Shown: positions 8,644 through 20,929, numbered from the stretch's first letter. The stretch: 64,000 nucleotides of DNA from Boesenbergia rotunda (GCA_024364735.1 JAGFNQ010002298.1:275082-339081), one strand, 5' to 3'. A program made the numbers and translations. Notes: a model not told the origin generated them from the letters alone.

Positions 8644-11600
8644 ATGGAAGAAAATATAGTTGATGATCAGGAATACATTTCCCAAGTTACAAATGATCGG
8701 AAGCCAAAAATAAGAATGAAATTCTCATCATTAGAGGATGTTGGTACCCCGATTAGTTTTGATGTGATCAACTAGGTTAAGTTAGGTCCTATATTTTCTA
8801 ATCCCTCTGCTAAGTGTACAGGAGTTTAGGTACAAAGGAAGTCGAGCGTAAGACGTAGCGTACGAGAAGGATTGTGTGGGGAAGTGAACCGACGAGCTCG
8901 GTACAATCCGAGGGACGCGGAAGCTATGGAAGAGTATGTCGGTGGAGTGAGAAAGACGCCACGGTGTCTGAGGGACTAGAAGTCGGGAGGAAGGACACTC
9001 GAGGGGCGAAAGGCCGGAATCGGGTTCGGGTGAGCCTAACTCCGGTTGGCCTGAAATCACCCAAGAAGGCGAAGCGATTCAAGACCAGAGACTAGTCAGC
9101 ATTAGCTGACCAAGTGGATTGCCAGGCGCCCAAGATCAATCAGGCGCCTGTGTTGAATCAGGCGCCCAAGAAAGATTCAATAGTTGGCGATTGGATAAAC
9201 TTGTGCCATGTGTCAGGCGCCCAAGACAAGTCAAGCGCCTATGTTGTATCAAGCACCCTAGAAGGGTTTTCCAGCAGTCTGTGAGAGTTGGCTTTGGACA
9301 TGCCACGTGGCAGGCGCCCAAGACCTTTTGGGCGCCCGATTACCTAGAATTAGCAGTAGCGAAGTCTCAAGCAAAAGATAAAGTTGTTAATTAAACTTTA
9401 TTTCTTAAAGGATAAAACTTTATCTTTTAATCAAATCCAATGGTTGCAGTTCAATCTTATCCAAGATCAACCATCCAGATTATATCCATAGATCAACGAC
9501 CAAGAGAAAATTCATCAACAATTAATGATCCAGATTTATTCTCTTAGGCTATAAATAGGCTTAGAGTTTTAGCTTTGGAAATTAATTCATTCACTTGTAA
9601 AATCTCTAAAGTCTAGAGTGCTTTTGTTGTAAGGTTTCTCCGCCACAAAGAATTTTTTATTGAGCGTCCACTGCCTTGGAAGCAACGTTCTTAGTTGCAA
9701 CCAAGTTTCTTTTTAAAAGACGAGTGCGTCCACTTTAATTTTTTTTCTCCGTCTATTCACCCCGCTTAAGCCGGTCCAACCCGATCCAACAGAGGAAGCA
9801 TATATATTTTATAATCAATGTGCACGAGAAGCCGAATTTAGTTCAAGGATGCACACGAGCAAGAAAAATAAGATAACAAATCAAGTGATGTGGAAATAAA
9901 TGGTATGCTTTAAAGAAGGACATACAAATCTATTGCGGAATAAACATGCAAAAGTTAATCAACTGACAAGGGAAAGAGCACGTGGCGCTGTTAGAACTGG
10001 TTGTAAGTAAAATATTACATTTGTCAAGAAACAGACTTGACCTAATTAGTTTGTCAGTAACTTCATTGAAACTCATTATCATCCACTGTCAACTCCATCA
10101 AACATACATTGCTACGCTCACACTGTAATATTTCGATAGCAAAGAAAATATTGACAAAATAATTTTCAGAGGAAAATGTACCAACTTGTCAACAAATGTG
10201 ATTATTGGAGATAAAGTATGGGGGCCTGAGGGGTAGGTTGCACAGAAAAAGATATTAGAAATTTTAAAAGAAATCTAAGGGATGAACAAAAGGGTATTGA
10301 TGCTTAAACACTGATTGAGTTTTTTACATCTGAACAAGAGAAGAATTCATCTTTTTTCTTTGATTATGAGATTGACTTAGATAACAGATTTAGTAGATGT
10401 TTTTGGGCGGATCATATATCAAGGAGAGCATACAGTGTATTTTATGATATTGTTGTATTTGATACAACATATAATACCAATAGATATAGCTTTATTTTGG
10501 CACCATTTGTAGGAGTTAACCATCATTATCAGATAATTATTTTTGGCTGCGGGTTTTTAAGTGATGAGAAAATTGATTCTTTTGTTTGGTTGTTTAACAA
10601 GTTCATAGAAGTCATGCCTAAAGGTCCACCAAATATTATAATCACTGATCAAGATCCTACTATGACAAAAGTCATTGCAAAAGTTCTCTCAAATAATGCA
10701 TCGATATTGTTTGTGACACATACTGAATAAATTCCCAAAAAAATTATCCCCTTTAACTTTTCAAATTCACTATTAAAGCATAAAGAATATCATTGTAAAT
10801 TCCACAATACCTGATGATTTTGAGAAGTTATGGAAAGAGACTATCAAGTGTAATAATTTGGAGAATAACAATTAGTTGTCCTTGATGTATGAATTGAGAC
10901 ACAGATAAATGTCAGTATATTTTAGCCATGTATTTTGTGTTGGAATGACAAGTAGCCAAAGATCTGAAGGCTCCCATGCATTTTTCTAGAGATATGTCTC
11001 AAACAAGAACTCTTTGATGGATTTTATCACCTGTTTTAATAGAGCACTGAGACATCAAAGACACAATGAGTTAGTTGTGGATCATATTGATATGAATAAG
11101 AATCCCAAGATTAGGACAAATTGGCCAACGGAAACCCAAATGGTTAAATTGTATACAAAAAAGAAATGGCTAGAGTTTAAAATGTAATGAGCAAGAGTCA
11201 TGGTTATTATGGGCAACCGACATTTACTGGAGTTGACTCAGTGGTTTATCATGTGATGAAATTTCAAAGTTCTTCTTCCTCTAAACTAAGGGTGCTCAAC
11301 ATGACAAATAAAGGGACTACATATCGTGTAGCTGCACAAAATTTGAGTTTGAGGGCATTCCATGCAGGTATATGTTAGTTTTTTTTTGTATCAATCAAGT
11401 GTTTCATTTACCTAATACATATATACTCAAATGATGAACACGAGATGCAATAGTTGGAGCAATATATGATTTGGGAGAGCAAAATTTGACCAATGATCTA
11501 GCTCCAGAAAGGTTTTTGATGTCGAGACATTCGAGGTTTCCCTATAAAGCTTCAGTGTTAATTGATGATGCATCTTTGACTAATGAGGGGACAACCTTCT

Positions 11601-11855
11601 TGGATGAACAATTTGATTGTATCTATAAAAAAATTTAAGATATTAACATTAGTAGAACATGCAGTGATAGAAGTCAAAGAATGAAATCCATGAATGAGGG
11701 TCTTAGTATTATTGATCATTTTTTAGTAAGAATAAAGAGATGTGGGAAGAAATTGAAATTATCGAAAGAGAAATCAACACCAAATTCTAGGTTATGTTAT
11801 GGATGCGGACATTAAGGAGTATCACATGACAAGTGCAACTGTCTAAATTTACAGC
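8644..11855 (+). pseudogene. FAR1/FHY3-related (FRS) gene, Mutator-like transposase-derived, disrupted
   Basis: The ATG at 8644 opens MEENIVDDQEYISQV, then PKIRMKFSSLE. The frame resumes after the solo LTR with EEAYIFYNQCAREAEFSSRM-like sequence: the FAR1 DNA-binding (zinc-finger) domain. Further on come SFFFDYEIDLDNRF, CFWADHISRRAYSV, then the MULE transposase core (10497-10730: APFVGVNHHYQ, DEKIDSFVWLF, IITDQDPTM). A helical region follows (RSEGSHAFF, NSLMDFITCFNRAL, RHQRHNELVVDHID), then a SWIM-type finger near 11335 in which the usual Cys-Arg-His reads Cys-Arg-Tyr in the family frame. The C-terminal stretch (about 11517-11850) ends in a CCHC-like knuckle. FRS proteins are nuclear transcription factors domesticated from Mutator transposases. 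Stops in the DNA-binding region (around 10037-10050) and several frameshifts, besides the 1053-bp LTR, make this copy non-functional. Confidence 0.85.
8739..9791 (+). mobile_element. Solo copia-type LTR (1.05 kb) in FRS exon, TSD GAGGA
   Basis: It begins TGTTGGTACCCCG, ends CCGATCCAACA, and is flanked by GAGGA on both sides (8734-8738, 9792-9796). A TATA box (CTATAAATAGG, about 9550) gives plus orientation. Bases 9120-9340 contain repeated GGCGCC palindromes (CAGGCGCCCAAGA), a feature shared with the copia LTRs at 42849, 46893 and 54148. No internal region remains. It interrupts the FRS frame between ...SSLE and EEAY, the duplicated bases encoding the Glu codons. Confidence 0.88.
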
Positions 11856-12424
11856 AAGGGTATGTGTCCATTAATTTTGTATTTTTATTTTACTTACAAA
11901 TTCAAATTTATTTTATTACATTTTGTACATATGACAATGTTTTAATTATCGGATCAATTGGAGATAATAATCATAACTGTGTTGATGACACATATGAATC
12001 AGATTTAGCATATATAGCTAGTATTGTTAGTTTTAATTTGTTAAATTATAGTGGTTCATTGAGAAATAAAGATAATAATTGTCATTGTTGCAGGTTCTAA
12101 CATGCGTTAGGATACTTGTAATTATCTATAGTTGTTATGCATGCATTTCCATAGTTTGTATATTTGATTAGTTTAGTGCATTTATTGTATTGATTAGGTG
12201 CTTGCATATGATATGCTTCTTGTTATTGATTAGGATAAATCTTTAGTGAAAGTTGCCATCCAACCTGACTCCTAAGGTATGTTTTTCCTAGAGTTTAAGC
12301 TAAACATCTCTATCATTGTCGATTTTATTTAATGTTATGTGTGTGTTTTTTTTCAGTGAATCCAAAATCAGGGGGTTGCATTAAAGTAGTTTAAGATGCT
12401 TCGAGGTTCATTGTTCATGTCGTT
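11856..12424 (+). other. FRS 3' intron/UTR remnant
   Basis: T-rich sequence after the last recognisable FRS coding segment. It contains an acceptor-like TTGTTGCAG and the block homologous to window bases 1-130. The rest (12130-12424) shows only AT-rich sequence. Confidence 0.45.
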
Positions 12425-13327
12425 GTTACTATAAGATGTATATACTGAAAGATATGACTTTTATTATATGAACATCTTTATTATAAAAAGAGAATCACAC
12501 TACACTAAGTGTTTGTTTATAATAGTACATACACGAAGTCCCATTACTTTGCATTGTAGATAACATGGTGTGTGGTGTCACACGGAAGATCATGTTGTCA
12601 GTTTCTTACTTAGCATAAAATAGAGACCCACAACCGAGATGGAATTGGACAACCCATCGGATGATTGTAGTGTAATTAGGTGTGGTTGGTCTTGACCATA
12701 GAATTACACTAGTGTGCTTGAAGTACATTGGGTAGGACCGAAATCCGAAGTTATCCGGTTTGTACTGACTGGATAATTGGATAGGACCTCAGCTGATATT
12801 ATGGAGGACGATCCCTTAATCCCGAAATAATATCGGGTATATATTATTAATTATTGTTTCTTTGATTTATCAATGAGCGAGATCTATTCTGTTAGATCGA
12901 CAACCCCGGTAAGTTGGAAAATAATATTAATAATATGATGTGCCGATGATTATTGACGGAATTCGTGTCCTAGTGAGTCAGGATGATGATGCCCCATTGG
13001 TGAGCTCAAAAGGTTCATCGTGCTAAACCCTGCAGGTGGATTTGATCCGGCACGTTGATAAGGTTGAGTGGTACTAATCAAGGATCCAGAAGTTAATTAA
13101 TTTAAATTGTAAGTAATTTAATTAATTAACGGGCATACAAGATCTTAAACACGGGGGATGGAAGACTCGTAATATGTGGAGCCCATATGAAAATATGAGG
13201 GTTGGTGAGAAAGTTCAATTAAGATCCTTTAGTGGAATGGATCTTAATTAATGGATCGGGTTTGGATCCATTAGCGGGCCAAGAACCAACTCCTCCTCTT
13301 GGTCCCTGTCTTAGCCCTATAAATACC

Positions 13328-15667
13328 TGATAAGTACTATTTTATTGATTATTTGAGTTGCTAAAATCCATGTTTGACCTATGTTTTTATTGCTTATTTG
13401 TGAAATTACCCTAGGTTTTAGAATTTTCCTCTTATTTTGGACTTAATTGCAAATTTACACATATTTGGATTATTTGGCAACTAAATTCTTGATCTATTTT
13501 TGTAGGCATGAAGAGTTCATGAACTTAGGGCATATTGGGTCAAATTTGAGTCGGAAGTGAACCGGATCGAATTATCAAGCTTACGATTAATCCGGGCCGT
13601 CCGATTCAAAAGCGGCTAGATCTGAGCCATCTGGGACCATCTGAAGCAATCCGAGCTAGGGTTAGGGTTGATCAAGCATTCTGATCAAGATTTGAAAGTT
13701 TCATCCAAATCAAAGCTAAATCAACCGTTGGATAAAGCTCGGAGGGCTCTAGATCGTCCTTTCAAAGATTAGGTTGATCTGGACCATCCGTTGCACATCT
13801 GGAGGATCCAAGCTACCACGAGGCAGATCCTGACCCCAGATCATCATCATCAAAGTTTGGCTCAAATCAGAGCAAGATCAGCCGTTGGATTTCCTCAAAT
13901 CAATCTGGACCGTCCAATGCCAAATACTTAAGCAAATTCTGCGCTGCTTCTTCCCTTCATCGCGTCTTCGCCGCAACAGTAGCTTCGTCCGTTTTTCTTC
14001 TTCGTTCTTCAAATTTTCATCCAATCGAAGGCGTGATCACTCATCCTTCATCAAAGCAAGGGCTAGGTCAGTGAAGAGAGTTCTCAGATTGGATTTTTGC
14101 TCAATAGCAAGGCTGCGTGAGGTTTCAGCAGTTTTGCTATCCGATTTCAGCGAGCTCAGCTGTGCACCATCGCCACTGCATCCGAGCTATCCAGAGGAGT
14201 TCCCTGGAAGGTTTCGGTCATTCCCTAATCACAATCGCAAGCCACCACAGCGAGTTTGAAGAATTCGGAAGCAGATTTCGGCTTGAGCAGGATTTGCTTT
14301 GAATCGGTTGCAGAGACAGTTCTTCACTGATTTGTTGAGCTTGCGGGTCCGAGGTTCTCCCTTGATTGACGACCAAGGAGCTCTTGAGTTGGGGAAGGGT
14401 TGAGGAGTAGTTTAGCTAGCTAATTTTCATTGTTTAGCTGTAGATTTCATTTCTGCACGAACTCTGTTTTTGAATTTCTGTATTAGAACTTAGATTTCGA
14501 TTCTCTGAATTGTTTAGCTTAATTAGGTTTTAAATCTTCAAGTTAAGTAATTAGGAGCTTGTTTAGGTGATAATCAGATTCAATTTCAGTTAGTCTTTAG
14601 CTTCTTTTCTTGCGTGCCAAATTCAGCCGCGTGCCACTCAAATTCCTGCATTTTATTTCAGTTTCTGAACTTGTATCAGAGTGTTTGTTTTCTAAATTGT
14701 TTCTTCGTTTTAGTTGTGTTAATTCCTGCATTCGAGTCAGATATATGCTTGCTTAGTTAACTTATAGCTTAGTTTCGATTTCCTGCAATTCATTCCATGT
14801 TTTCAGCTTAGATAGTGCTGAATTTCTGCACCTACTGCTGAAGTTCTACCCATTCAGTTTCTGAATTTTAGTGTTCTAGAAGTTCTGATTTCAGCTCATC
14901 AATTCATTGCCTTAGTCTTGCTTAGTTCTTTCCCAATAGCCTTGTTTCCCAATTGAAACGATCAGCTTAAAATTTGAGTTGAAAGATCACTCATTTCTTA
15001 ACTTGGAGAGAGTTTCTTGGCACAAAGAATTTTTCCTTGCGTGCCAACTGATTTGCACCTTTTTGCATCCGAATTTAACTTGTTTTTGTGGCATATGATT
15101 GTGTTCGAAATCAATAAGTTTGCATTCACTTATTTCTGAATTTTGTTGGCAGTGGTTGGCTTCCAAAAACACTTTAGCTAGTTGAGTTGCATTTGTTTGT
15201 TTGAGTTCTAAATTTCGCATGCTATTAATTGTGTTAAGCTTGTTTATTTCCGAAAACTCCCATCACTGTCTTTACTTCATTGCTTAGCATTTCTTTTGTT
15301 TTGTTGAAATCAGAAATCAGTTTCCAAAAATTTGGTAAGTGCTTGATTAGGTTTCCATTAGGTTGAGTACTAAGTGACATCTCTTTGTTTAGTTCCATTG
15401 TTAATTTTCCTTCATTTTCATTTCATTTTCATTCTCAATTGCAATCCAAATCAAATTACTTATTTGAAACCCAAAAACACAAACGACACATAAACCAAGT
15501 TAGAATCAAATTATATCAACTAGCTCCGAGAAAAATACGACCTGCAGCCCCTTTGCTACATTTTCAGATTTTGATTGTAAAAAGGGTTTCCAACACATTT
15601 TATAAATATTAAATTCTGACGGATCCACATTTCGTGACAACTTTAATTAGCTAAATCGGGTCCGTCA
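13328..15667 (+). repeat. 5' LTR of the Athila element
   Basis: Starts TGATAAGTACTATTT and ends AATCGGGTCCGTCA. Nearly identical to 25359-27688. The largest length difference is an 11-bp CATTTCATTTT-type duplication near 15415 that the 3' LTR lacks. ORFs within it are incidental. Confidence 0.93.
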
Positions 15668-15673
15668 AATTTT

Positions 15674-15691
15674 TGGCGCCGTTGCGGGGGA
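15674..15691 (+). other. Primer binding site, tRNA-Asp type
   Basis: TGGCGCCGTTGCGGGGGA lies a few bases after the LTR end. It matches the TGGCGCCGTTGCCGGGGA PBS common in Athila/Tat elements except at one position. Confidence 0.85.
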
Positions 15692-15835
15692 ATTACTAGT
15701 TGATTTGTTTGATTTTTGCTTGTGCACTTATTTCATATCATTCTTGATTTATTTTTGTGTTTATTGTTATATCTGTTGATTTGATTTAATTGGTTTTATC
15801 TCTTTATCTACTTTTACTGCGATTTGTTTTGTTTT

Positions 15836-17236
15836 ATGACCAGGTCTTCAGGTGGTGATTTAGAAGAATTCGACCCTGAGATTGAGAGGACTTTCAGAGC
15901 TAGGAGGAGCCAGGGCATTCTTTCTGAGACTACAGATATCCTTCCTATTCAGACTATTTTCACTCACTCAGGGAGTAACATGGCAGATCACCAGAGAACT
16001 ATGAAGGAGCTTGCAGCACCAGATGCTTCATTCCAGTACTCCAGCATAGCTTATCCAGAGTTGGCGGGAGATTTCGAGCTCAGATCTGGACTTATCAATT
16101 TGCTGTCCAAGTTTCAGGGATTAACTGGAGAGGATCCAAACAGACACCTGCACGAATTCCATGTTGTATGCTCTACTATGAAGCCTTAGGGCATTTCTGA
16201 AGAAGATATCAAGCTGAGAGCTTTTCCCTTCATACTGACAGGAGCAGCAAAAGACTGATTTTATTATCTACCTACAGGGCATGTGTCTAGTTGGATCGCT
16301 ATGAAGAAGGCATTTTTGGAAAAGTATTTCCCAGCCTCCAGAACAGCTATAATCAGAAAAAGCATCTGTGGGATTCAGCAAGTGGTGGGCGAGACACTAT
16401 ATGACTACTGGGAGAGATTCAACAAGTTATGTTCAAGTTGCCCCTAGCATCAGATCAGCGAGCAACTTTTAATTCAGTACTTTTATGAAGGATTGCTGCA
16501 GATGGACAGAGTTATGATAGATGCTGCATCTGGAGGGCCCTAGTGAACAAAACGCCAATGCAAGCTAGGGAGCTAATTTCTAATATGGCTGAGAATTCTC
16601 AACAATTTGGAAGCAGAGCCTTGACCACCAGAGGAGTGGGTGAAGTTCAGGTAGTTCCTACTGATCAGAAGGAGGTTAAGACTGCATTGATGGAACTCAC
16701 CTCGGCTGTTAAGCAAATTGAACTAATTGTTGCAAGGAAAAATTCAACTCCTTCAGTACCTCCACCCTCTAGTCAAATGATAAGTGTGTGTGCATTTACT
16801 CTAGTCAAGAGCACACTTCAGATTCATGCCCCACCCTCCAACAGGACGAGACAGTAGCAGCATTAGTAAGAGGACAATTTCAAGCAAGAAACAATCCTTA
16901 TTCCTCTACTTACAACCCCGGTTGGAGGAATCATCCAAATTTGAGGTACGGGAACGCTTTCTGCCAACAAAACCCTCAACCTCAGTCCTCACAGCAGCCT
17001 CTACAGAATTTCCAGCAGCCCCAGCAAACTCAGAATAATCAGCAAGTTTTTCAGCCGTCAAACCAAAATTTTCAGCCTCCATTTCAGCCTAATTTCCAAC
17101 AAACTCAGCACCAATTTCAGCAACAATTTCAGCAATTCGAACCTCCATTCCAGCAATATCATCAAGGGCAGCAAGATTTTCAGTCATTTCCAGCTTTTCA
17201 AGCTCAAAACCAACCAAATTTCCACCTTCACATCCC
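15836..17236 (+). pseudogene. Athila gag, broken by stops and frameshifts
   Basis: The ATG at 15836 begins MTRSSGGDLEEFDPEIERTF, the usual Athila Gag start. The capsid-like region follows (LINLLSKFQGLTGEDPN, HLHEFHVVCSTMKP) but is cut by a TAG at 16187, a TGA at about 16257 and a TAG at about 16447. A one-base loss near 16537 moves the frame (NKTPMQARELISNMAENSQQ). Another shift brings in the CxxH-type knuckle region (CIYSSQEHTSDSCPTLQQDE, 16788 on). It then runs into a Gln/Asn/Phe-rich tail. Gag would form the virus-like particle; this copy cannot make it in one piece. Confidence 0.88.
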
Positions 17237-20200
17237 TTGAATCAGAATTTTCAGCCCTACAATCAAGGGTTTCAAAATCAGAATTTTCAGCCCTCGCCAC
17301 AGAATTTTTCATTTCAAAATCAGAACTTTCAAGGTTACAATGCCCAGCAAGGTTTCCAAGCATGTCAGCCCTCCACTCAACCCTCTTATCAGCCCCAATT
17401 CAAACCGCAGCAGGGTAATGTTTTTCAGCCTTCTACTTCATCGTTTCAGGGACCATCAAAACCCTATGCTAACCAAGGAGGCTATGGGGGATCAAATGGA
17501 GGAAATGATCAGCAACAACAAATGATGGAGATGCTACAACAAGTTGTACAAACACAACAACAACAACAAGCTTGGCAACAACAACAACAACACAATCAAA
17601 ACGTTGAGAGACAAATAAGTCAATTGGCTAGTGAGATTAATCAAAATCAAGTTCAAGGATCAAGTCAACTCCCTTCCCAAACTGTTCCTAATCCTAAAGG
17701 AAATGTGAGTGCTATAACTTTGAGAAGTGGGAAGGTTACAACATCTCCAAAGAGTCCAAGAGCAGATTTTTCAGAAAACCGGACAACAACTTCGATTCCA
17801 GCCCAAAACAGCCATGAAATGACTTCAAATTCAGCTGATTCCACCCCTAGCCCGTGCCCAACCCCTTCCTCAAGCAACCCTCCAAATTTGGTGGAAAACG
17901 GAGAAGAAATCAGTGCCGAGACAAATATCATAGCAGCCACTACGCATGGAACAGCAGGGCAGAATTCAGCATCTCCACCTCCGGCCAAAGAAGATGATTT
18001 TAGGGTTCCTTTACCCTTTCCACAGCGGAAGACACTAGCCAAAAAGCAAGTGGAGGAGGAGAAGGCTAAGGAATTCAATGAGTTAGTGGAACTTTTTAGT
18101 AAGGTAGAGATCAATGTACCTTTGTTAACCATGATCAAGCAAATTCCAAAGTATGCTAAGTTTTTGAAAGATCTTTGTGTTCACAAAAAGAAATTTAAGG
18201 AAAATGAATTGGTCAGCTTTGGGAAGAATATTTTAGCACTTATCCACACCATTCCTCAGAAGTGTGAAGACCGAGGGGTATTTACTGTTTCTTGTGAGAT
18301 TGGGAGCACCATATTCCATGATGCTATGCTTGATTTAGGAGCTTCCATAAATGTGATGCCCAGGTCAGTATTTCAGATGCTCGGTATAGGCCCTTTACAG
18401 CCCACTGGTGTGGTGATACAGCTAGCAGACAGAAGTCATACCCACCCAGCAGGTATGATTGAAGATGTTTTGGTGAAGGTAAAGGAGCTAATATTTCCTG
18501 CAGATTTTTATATTTTGGATATGGAGGAAGATTATTTGGCACACCGTTCTCCGCTTATTTTAGGCAGACCTTTTCTGAAGACTGCTAGAACCAAGATTGA
18601 TGTATATGCTGGTGCACTTTCTATGGAGATTGGTGACATGGTTGTTCAGTTTAGCCTTTTTGATGCTATGAAGCATCCGAGAGAGGACCACTCCGTTATG
18701 AGCATGGATATTCTTGAGGAGCTGGAGCAGATAGAGTTAGAGGCTGAGGGATTTCTGGAGGATTTTTCTGGAGGATGTATTGATTCAGAGGAGGCTGAGA
18801 GAGTACTGACTGCTGAGACTGAGGATTTTTCAGAAGACATTTCAGATGCATTTCCAGCTGGAGAGATTTTTCTAGGTGTAGGGGATTGCACAGAGCCCCA
18901 AGGATCACCTATTTTTCTTGATATTCAAAGTGTAGGGGATTGCACTAAGCCCCAGGGACCACTTATTTCTACTGAAGAAGGCCAGAGTGAACTGAAGCCA
19001 TTACCAGGCCATTTGAAGTACGCATATCTAGGAGAGGAGCAGACTTTCCCTGTAATTATTGCACAGCATTTGGAGTCAGAACAAGAAGAAAAATTACTGC
19101 AAGTCCTGAGGCACTACAAGAAGGCAATTGGGTGGACTTTATCAGATATACCAGGTATCAGCCCAGCTATCTGCATGCACAGGATATTTTTAGAAGACAA
19201 TGTCAAACCTGTGAGGCAACCACAAAGGAGACTCAACCCACTTATTTTGGATGTTGTAAAGAAAGAGGTGACTAGACTTTTACAGGCCGGTATCATTTAC
19301 CCTATTTCTGACAGTCAGTGGGTTAGTCCTATTCACGTGGTGCCCAAGAAGTCTGGAGTGACCGTGGTGGCAGATGAAAGCAATGAACTAGTGCCCACCA
19401 GAGTCAAGAATTCCTGGAGAGTCTGCATTGATTACAGGAAGCTCAACAAGGTCACAAGGAAAGATCACTTCCCTTTACCCTTCATTGATCAGATGCTTGA
19501 GAGACTGGCAGGGAAGTCGCACTATTGTTTCTTGGATGGATTTTCAGGTTCTTTTCAGATTTGCATAGATCCAGAGGACCAGGAGAAGACCACCTTCACT
19601 TGCCCCTTTGGCACTTTTGCCTACAGACGTATGCCCTTCGGACTCTGCAACGCACCCGGTACCTTTCAGAGATGCATGGTAAGTATATTCGGCGAGTTGC
19701 TAGAGGACTGTATGGAGGTATTCATGGATGATTTTTCAGTTTATGGCACGTCTTTTGATTCATGCTTAAATAACTTGTCTAGGGTTTTACATCGTTGCAT
19801 TGAAACTAACCTTGTTCTTAATTTTGAGAAATGCCACTTTATGGTAGAGCACGGGATTGTACTTGGACACATAGTCTCTCAGAAAGGTATTGAGGTAGAT
19901 CCTGCTAAAATCAGTGTTATTTCTTCTTTATCTTACCCCGTATGCGTACGGGATGTTCGTGCTTTTCTTGGACATGCAGGATTTTACCGCAGATTTATTA
20001 GAGACTTCAGCTTGATTGCTCGACCCTTGACACGACTTTTGCAGAAAGATGTTGAGTTTCATTTTGATGAAAAATGCAAGGAAGCTTTTCATAGGCTCAG
20101 GGAGACTCTTACCTCAGCTCCTATTATTACATCACCTGACTGGACTCTACCATTTGAATTAATGTGTGATGCTTCTAATTTTACAGTGGGAGCTGTTTTA

Positions 20201-20929
20201 GCACAGAGGGTTGATGGAGCGCCACATGTCATTTGCTACGCCTCCAAAACCCTAGATGCAGCCCAAGCCAACTACACCACGACTGAAAAGGAGCTTCTTG
20301 CCATTGTCTTTGCTTTGGATAGATTCAGATCTTATTTATTATGCTCACATGTGATTATTTTTTCTGATCATGCAGCTCTCAAATATTGGTTGAAAAAGCC
20401 TGATGCAAAACCTAGATTGATCAGATGGATGCTCCTACTCCAAGAATTCGACCTGGAAATCAGAGATAGAAGTGGAAAAGAGAACTTAGTTGCAGATCAT
20501 TTGAGCAGACTTGAAGGAGATGGATCTCCTACCACCATTGATGATGATTTCAGAGATGAGCACTTGATTGCAGTGCATGGTGAGACCCCGTGGTATGCAG
20601 ACCTAGTTAACTTTCTTGTTGCACATGTATTTCCCACTCAGTTTTCTAAGACTCAAAAAGATAAATTAAAAAGTGATGCAAAGTTTTATGTGTGGGATGA
20701 TCCTTATTTGTGGAAATTTTGTAATGACCAAATAATTAAGAGATGCGTACCAGATCATGAGTTTTCATCTGTCCTTACTTTTTGTCATTCATCAGCTTGT
20801 GGGGGGTATTTTGGACCCCAGAGGACTGCCAGGAAAGTATTAGAGTGTGGATTATACTGGCTCACCCTTTTTCATGATTCACATGTTTTTTATAAAAATT
20901 GTGATAGATGTCAGCGAACGGGAACATAG
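17237..20929 (+). CDS. Athila Gag tail-PR-RT-RNase H-integrase N-terminus (1230 aa ORF)
   Basis: A long intact ORF. Residues 1-125 are Gln/Asn/Phe-rich low-complexity Gag tail, followed by a linker containing ISQLASEIN and ISAITLRSGK-like motifs. The retropepsin motif LDLGASINVMP lies near residue 365. Reverse transcriptase starts near 630 (GIISPIS-type region GIIYPISDSQWVSP, then CIDYRKLN and MPFGLCNAP). Its catalytic box FMDD (EVFMDDFSVYG) is near 829. RNase H starts near 977 (DASNFTVGAVLAQ, TTTEKELLAIVFAL, FSDHAALKYWL). The ORF ends in the integrase zinc-finger region with CDRCQRTG, where a frameshift stops it. The second zinc-ligand His of the usual HSSACGGHF reads Tyr (GGYF). The ORF opens in frame inside gag; the ATG at 17237 is probably not the native start. 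Confidence 0.92.
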   Translation: MNQNFQPYNQGFQNQNFQPSPQNFSFQNQNFQGYNAQQGFQACQPSTQPSYQPQFKPQQGNVFQPSTSSFQGPSKPYANQGGYGGSNGGNDQQQQMMEMLQQVVQTQQQQQAWQQQQQHNQNVERQISQLASEINQNQVQGSSQLPSQTVPNPKGNVSAITLRSGKVTTSPKSPRADFSENRTTTSIPAQNSHEMTSNSADSTPSPCPTPSSSNPPNLVENGEEISAETNIIAATTHGTAGQNSASPPPAKEDDFRVPLPFPQRKTLAKKQVEEEKAKEFNELVELFSKVEINVPLLTMIKQIPKYAKFLKDLCVHKKKFKENELVSFGKNILALIHTIPQKCEDRGVFTVSCEIGSTIFHDAMLDLGASINVMPRSVFQMLGIGPLQPTGVVIQLADRSHTHPAGMIEDVLVKVKELIFPADFYILDMEEDYLAHRSPLILGRPFLKTARTKIDVYAGALSMEIGDMVVQFSLFDAMKHPREDHSVMSMDILEELEQIELEAEGFLEDFSGGCIDSEEAERVLTAETEDFSEDISDAFPAGEIFLGVGDCTEPQGSPIFLDIQSVGDCTKPQGPLISTEEGQSELKPLPGHLKYAYLGEEQTFPVIIAQHLESEQEEKLLQVLRHYKKAIGWTLSDIPGISPAICMHRIFLEDNVKPVRQPQRRLNPLILDVVKKEVTRLLQAGIIYPISDSQWVSPIHVVPKKSGVTVVADESNELVPTRVKNSWRVCIDYRKLNKVTRKDHFPLPFIDQMLERLAGKSHYCFLDGFSGSFQICIDPEDQEKTTFTCPFGTFAYRRMPFGLCNAPGTFQRCMVSIFGELLEDCMEVFMDDFSVYGTSFDSCLNNLSRVLHRCIETNLVLNFEKCHFMVEHGIVLGHIVSQKGIEVDPAKISVISSLSYPVCVRDVRAFLGHAGFYRRFIRDFSLIARPLTRLLQKDVEFHFDEKCKEAFHRLRETLTSAPIITSPDWTLPFELMCDASNFTVGAVLAQRVDGAPHVICYASKTLDAAQANYTTTEKELLAIVFALDRFRSYLLCSHVIIFSDHAALKYWLKKPDAKPRLIRWMLLLQEFDLEIRDRSGKENLVADHLSRLEGDGSPTTIDDDFRDEHLIAVHGETPWYADLVNFLVAHVFPTQFSKTQKDKLKSDAKFYVWDDPYLWKFCNDQIIKRCVPDHEFSSVLTFCHSSACGGYFGPQRTARKVLECGLYWLTLFHDSHVFYKNCDRCQRTGT

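Noticed and set aside
11864..12100. 78-codon ORF after the FRS pseudogene
   Set aside because: AT-rich, no domain, lies in the FRS 3' intron/UTR remnant.
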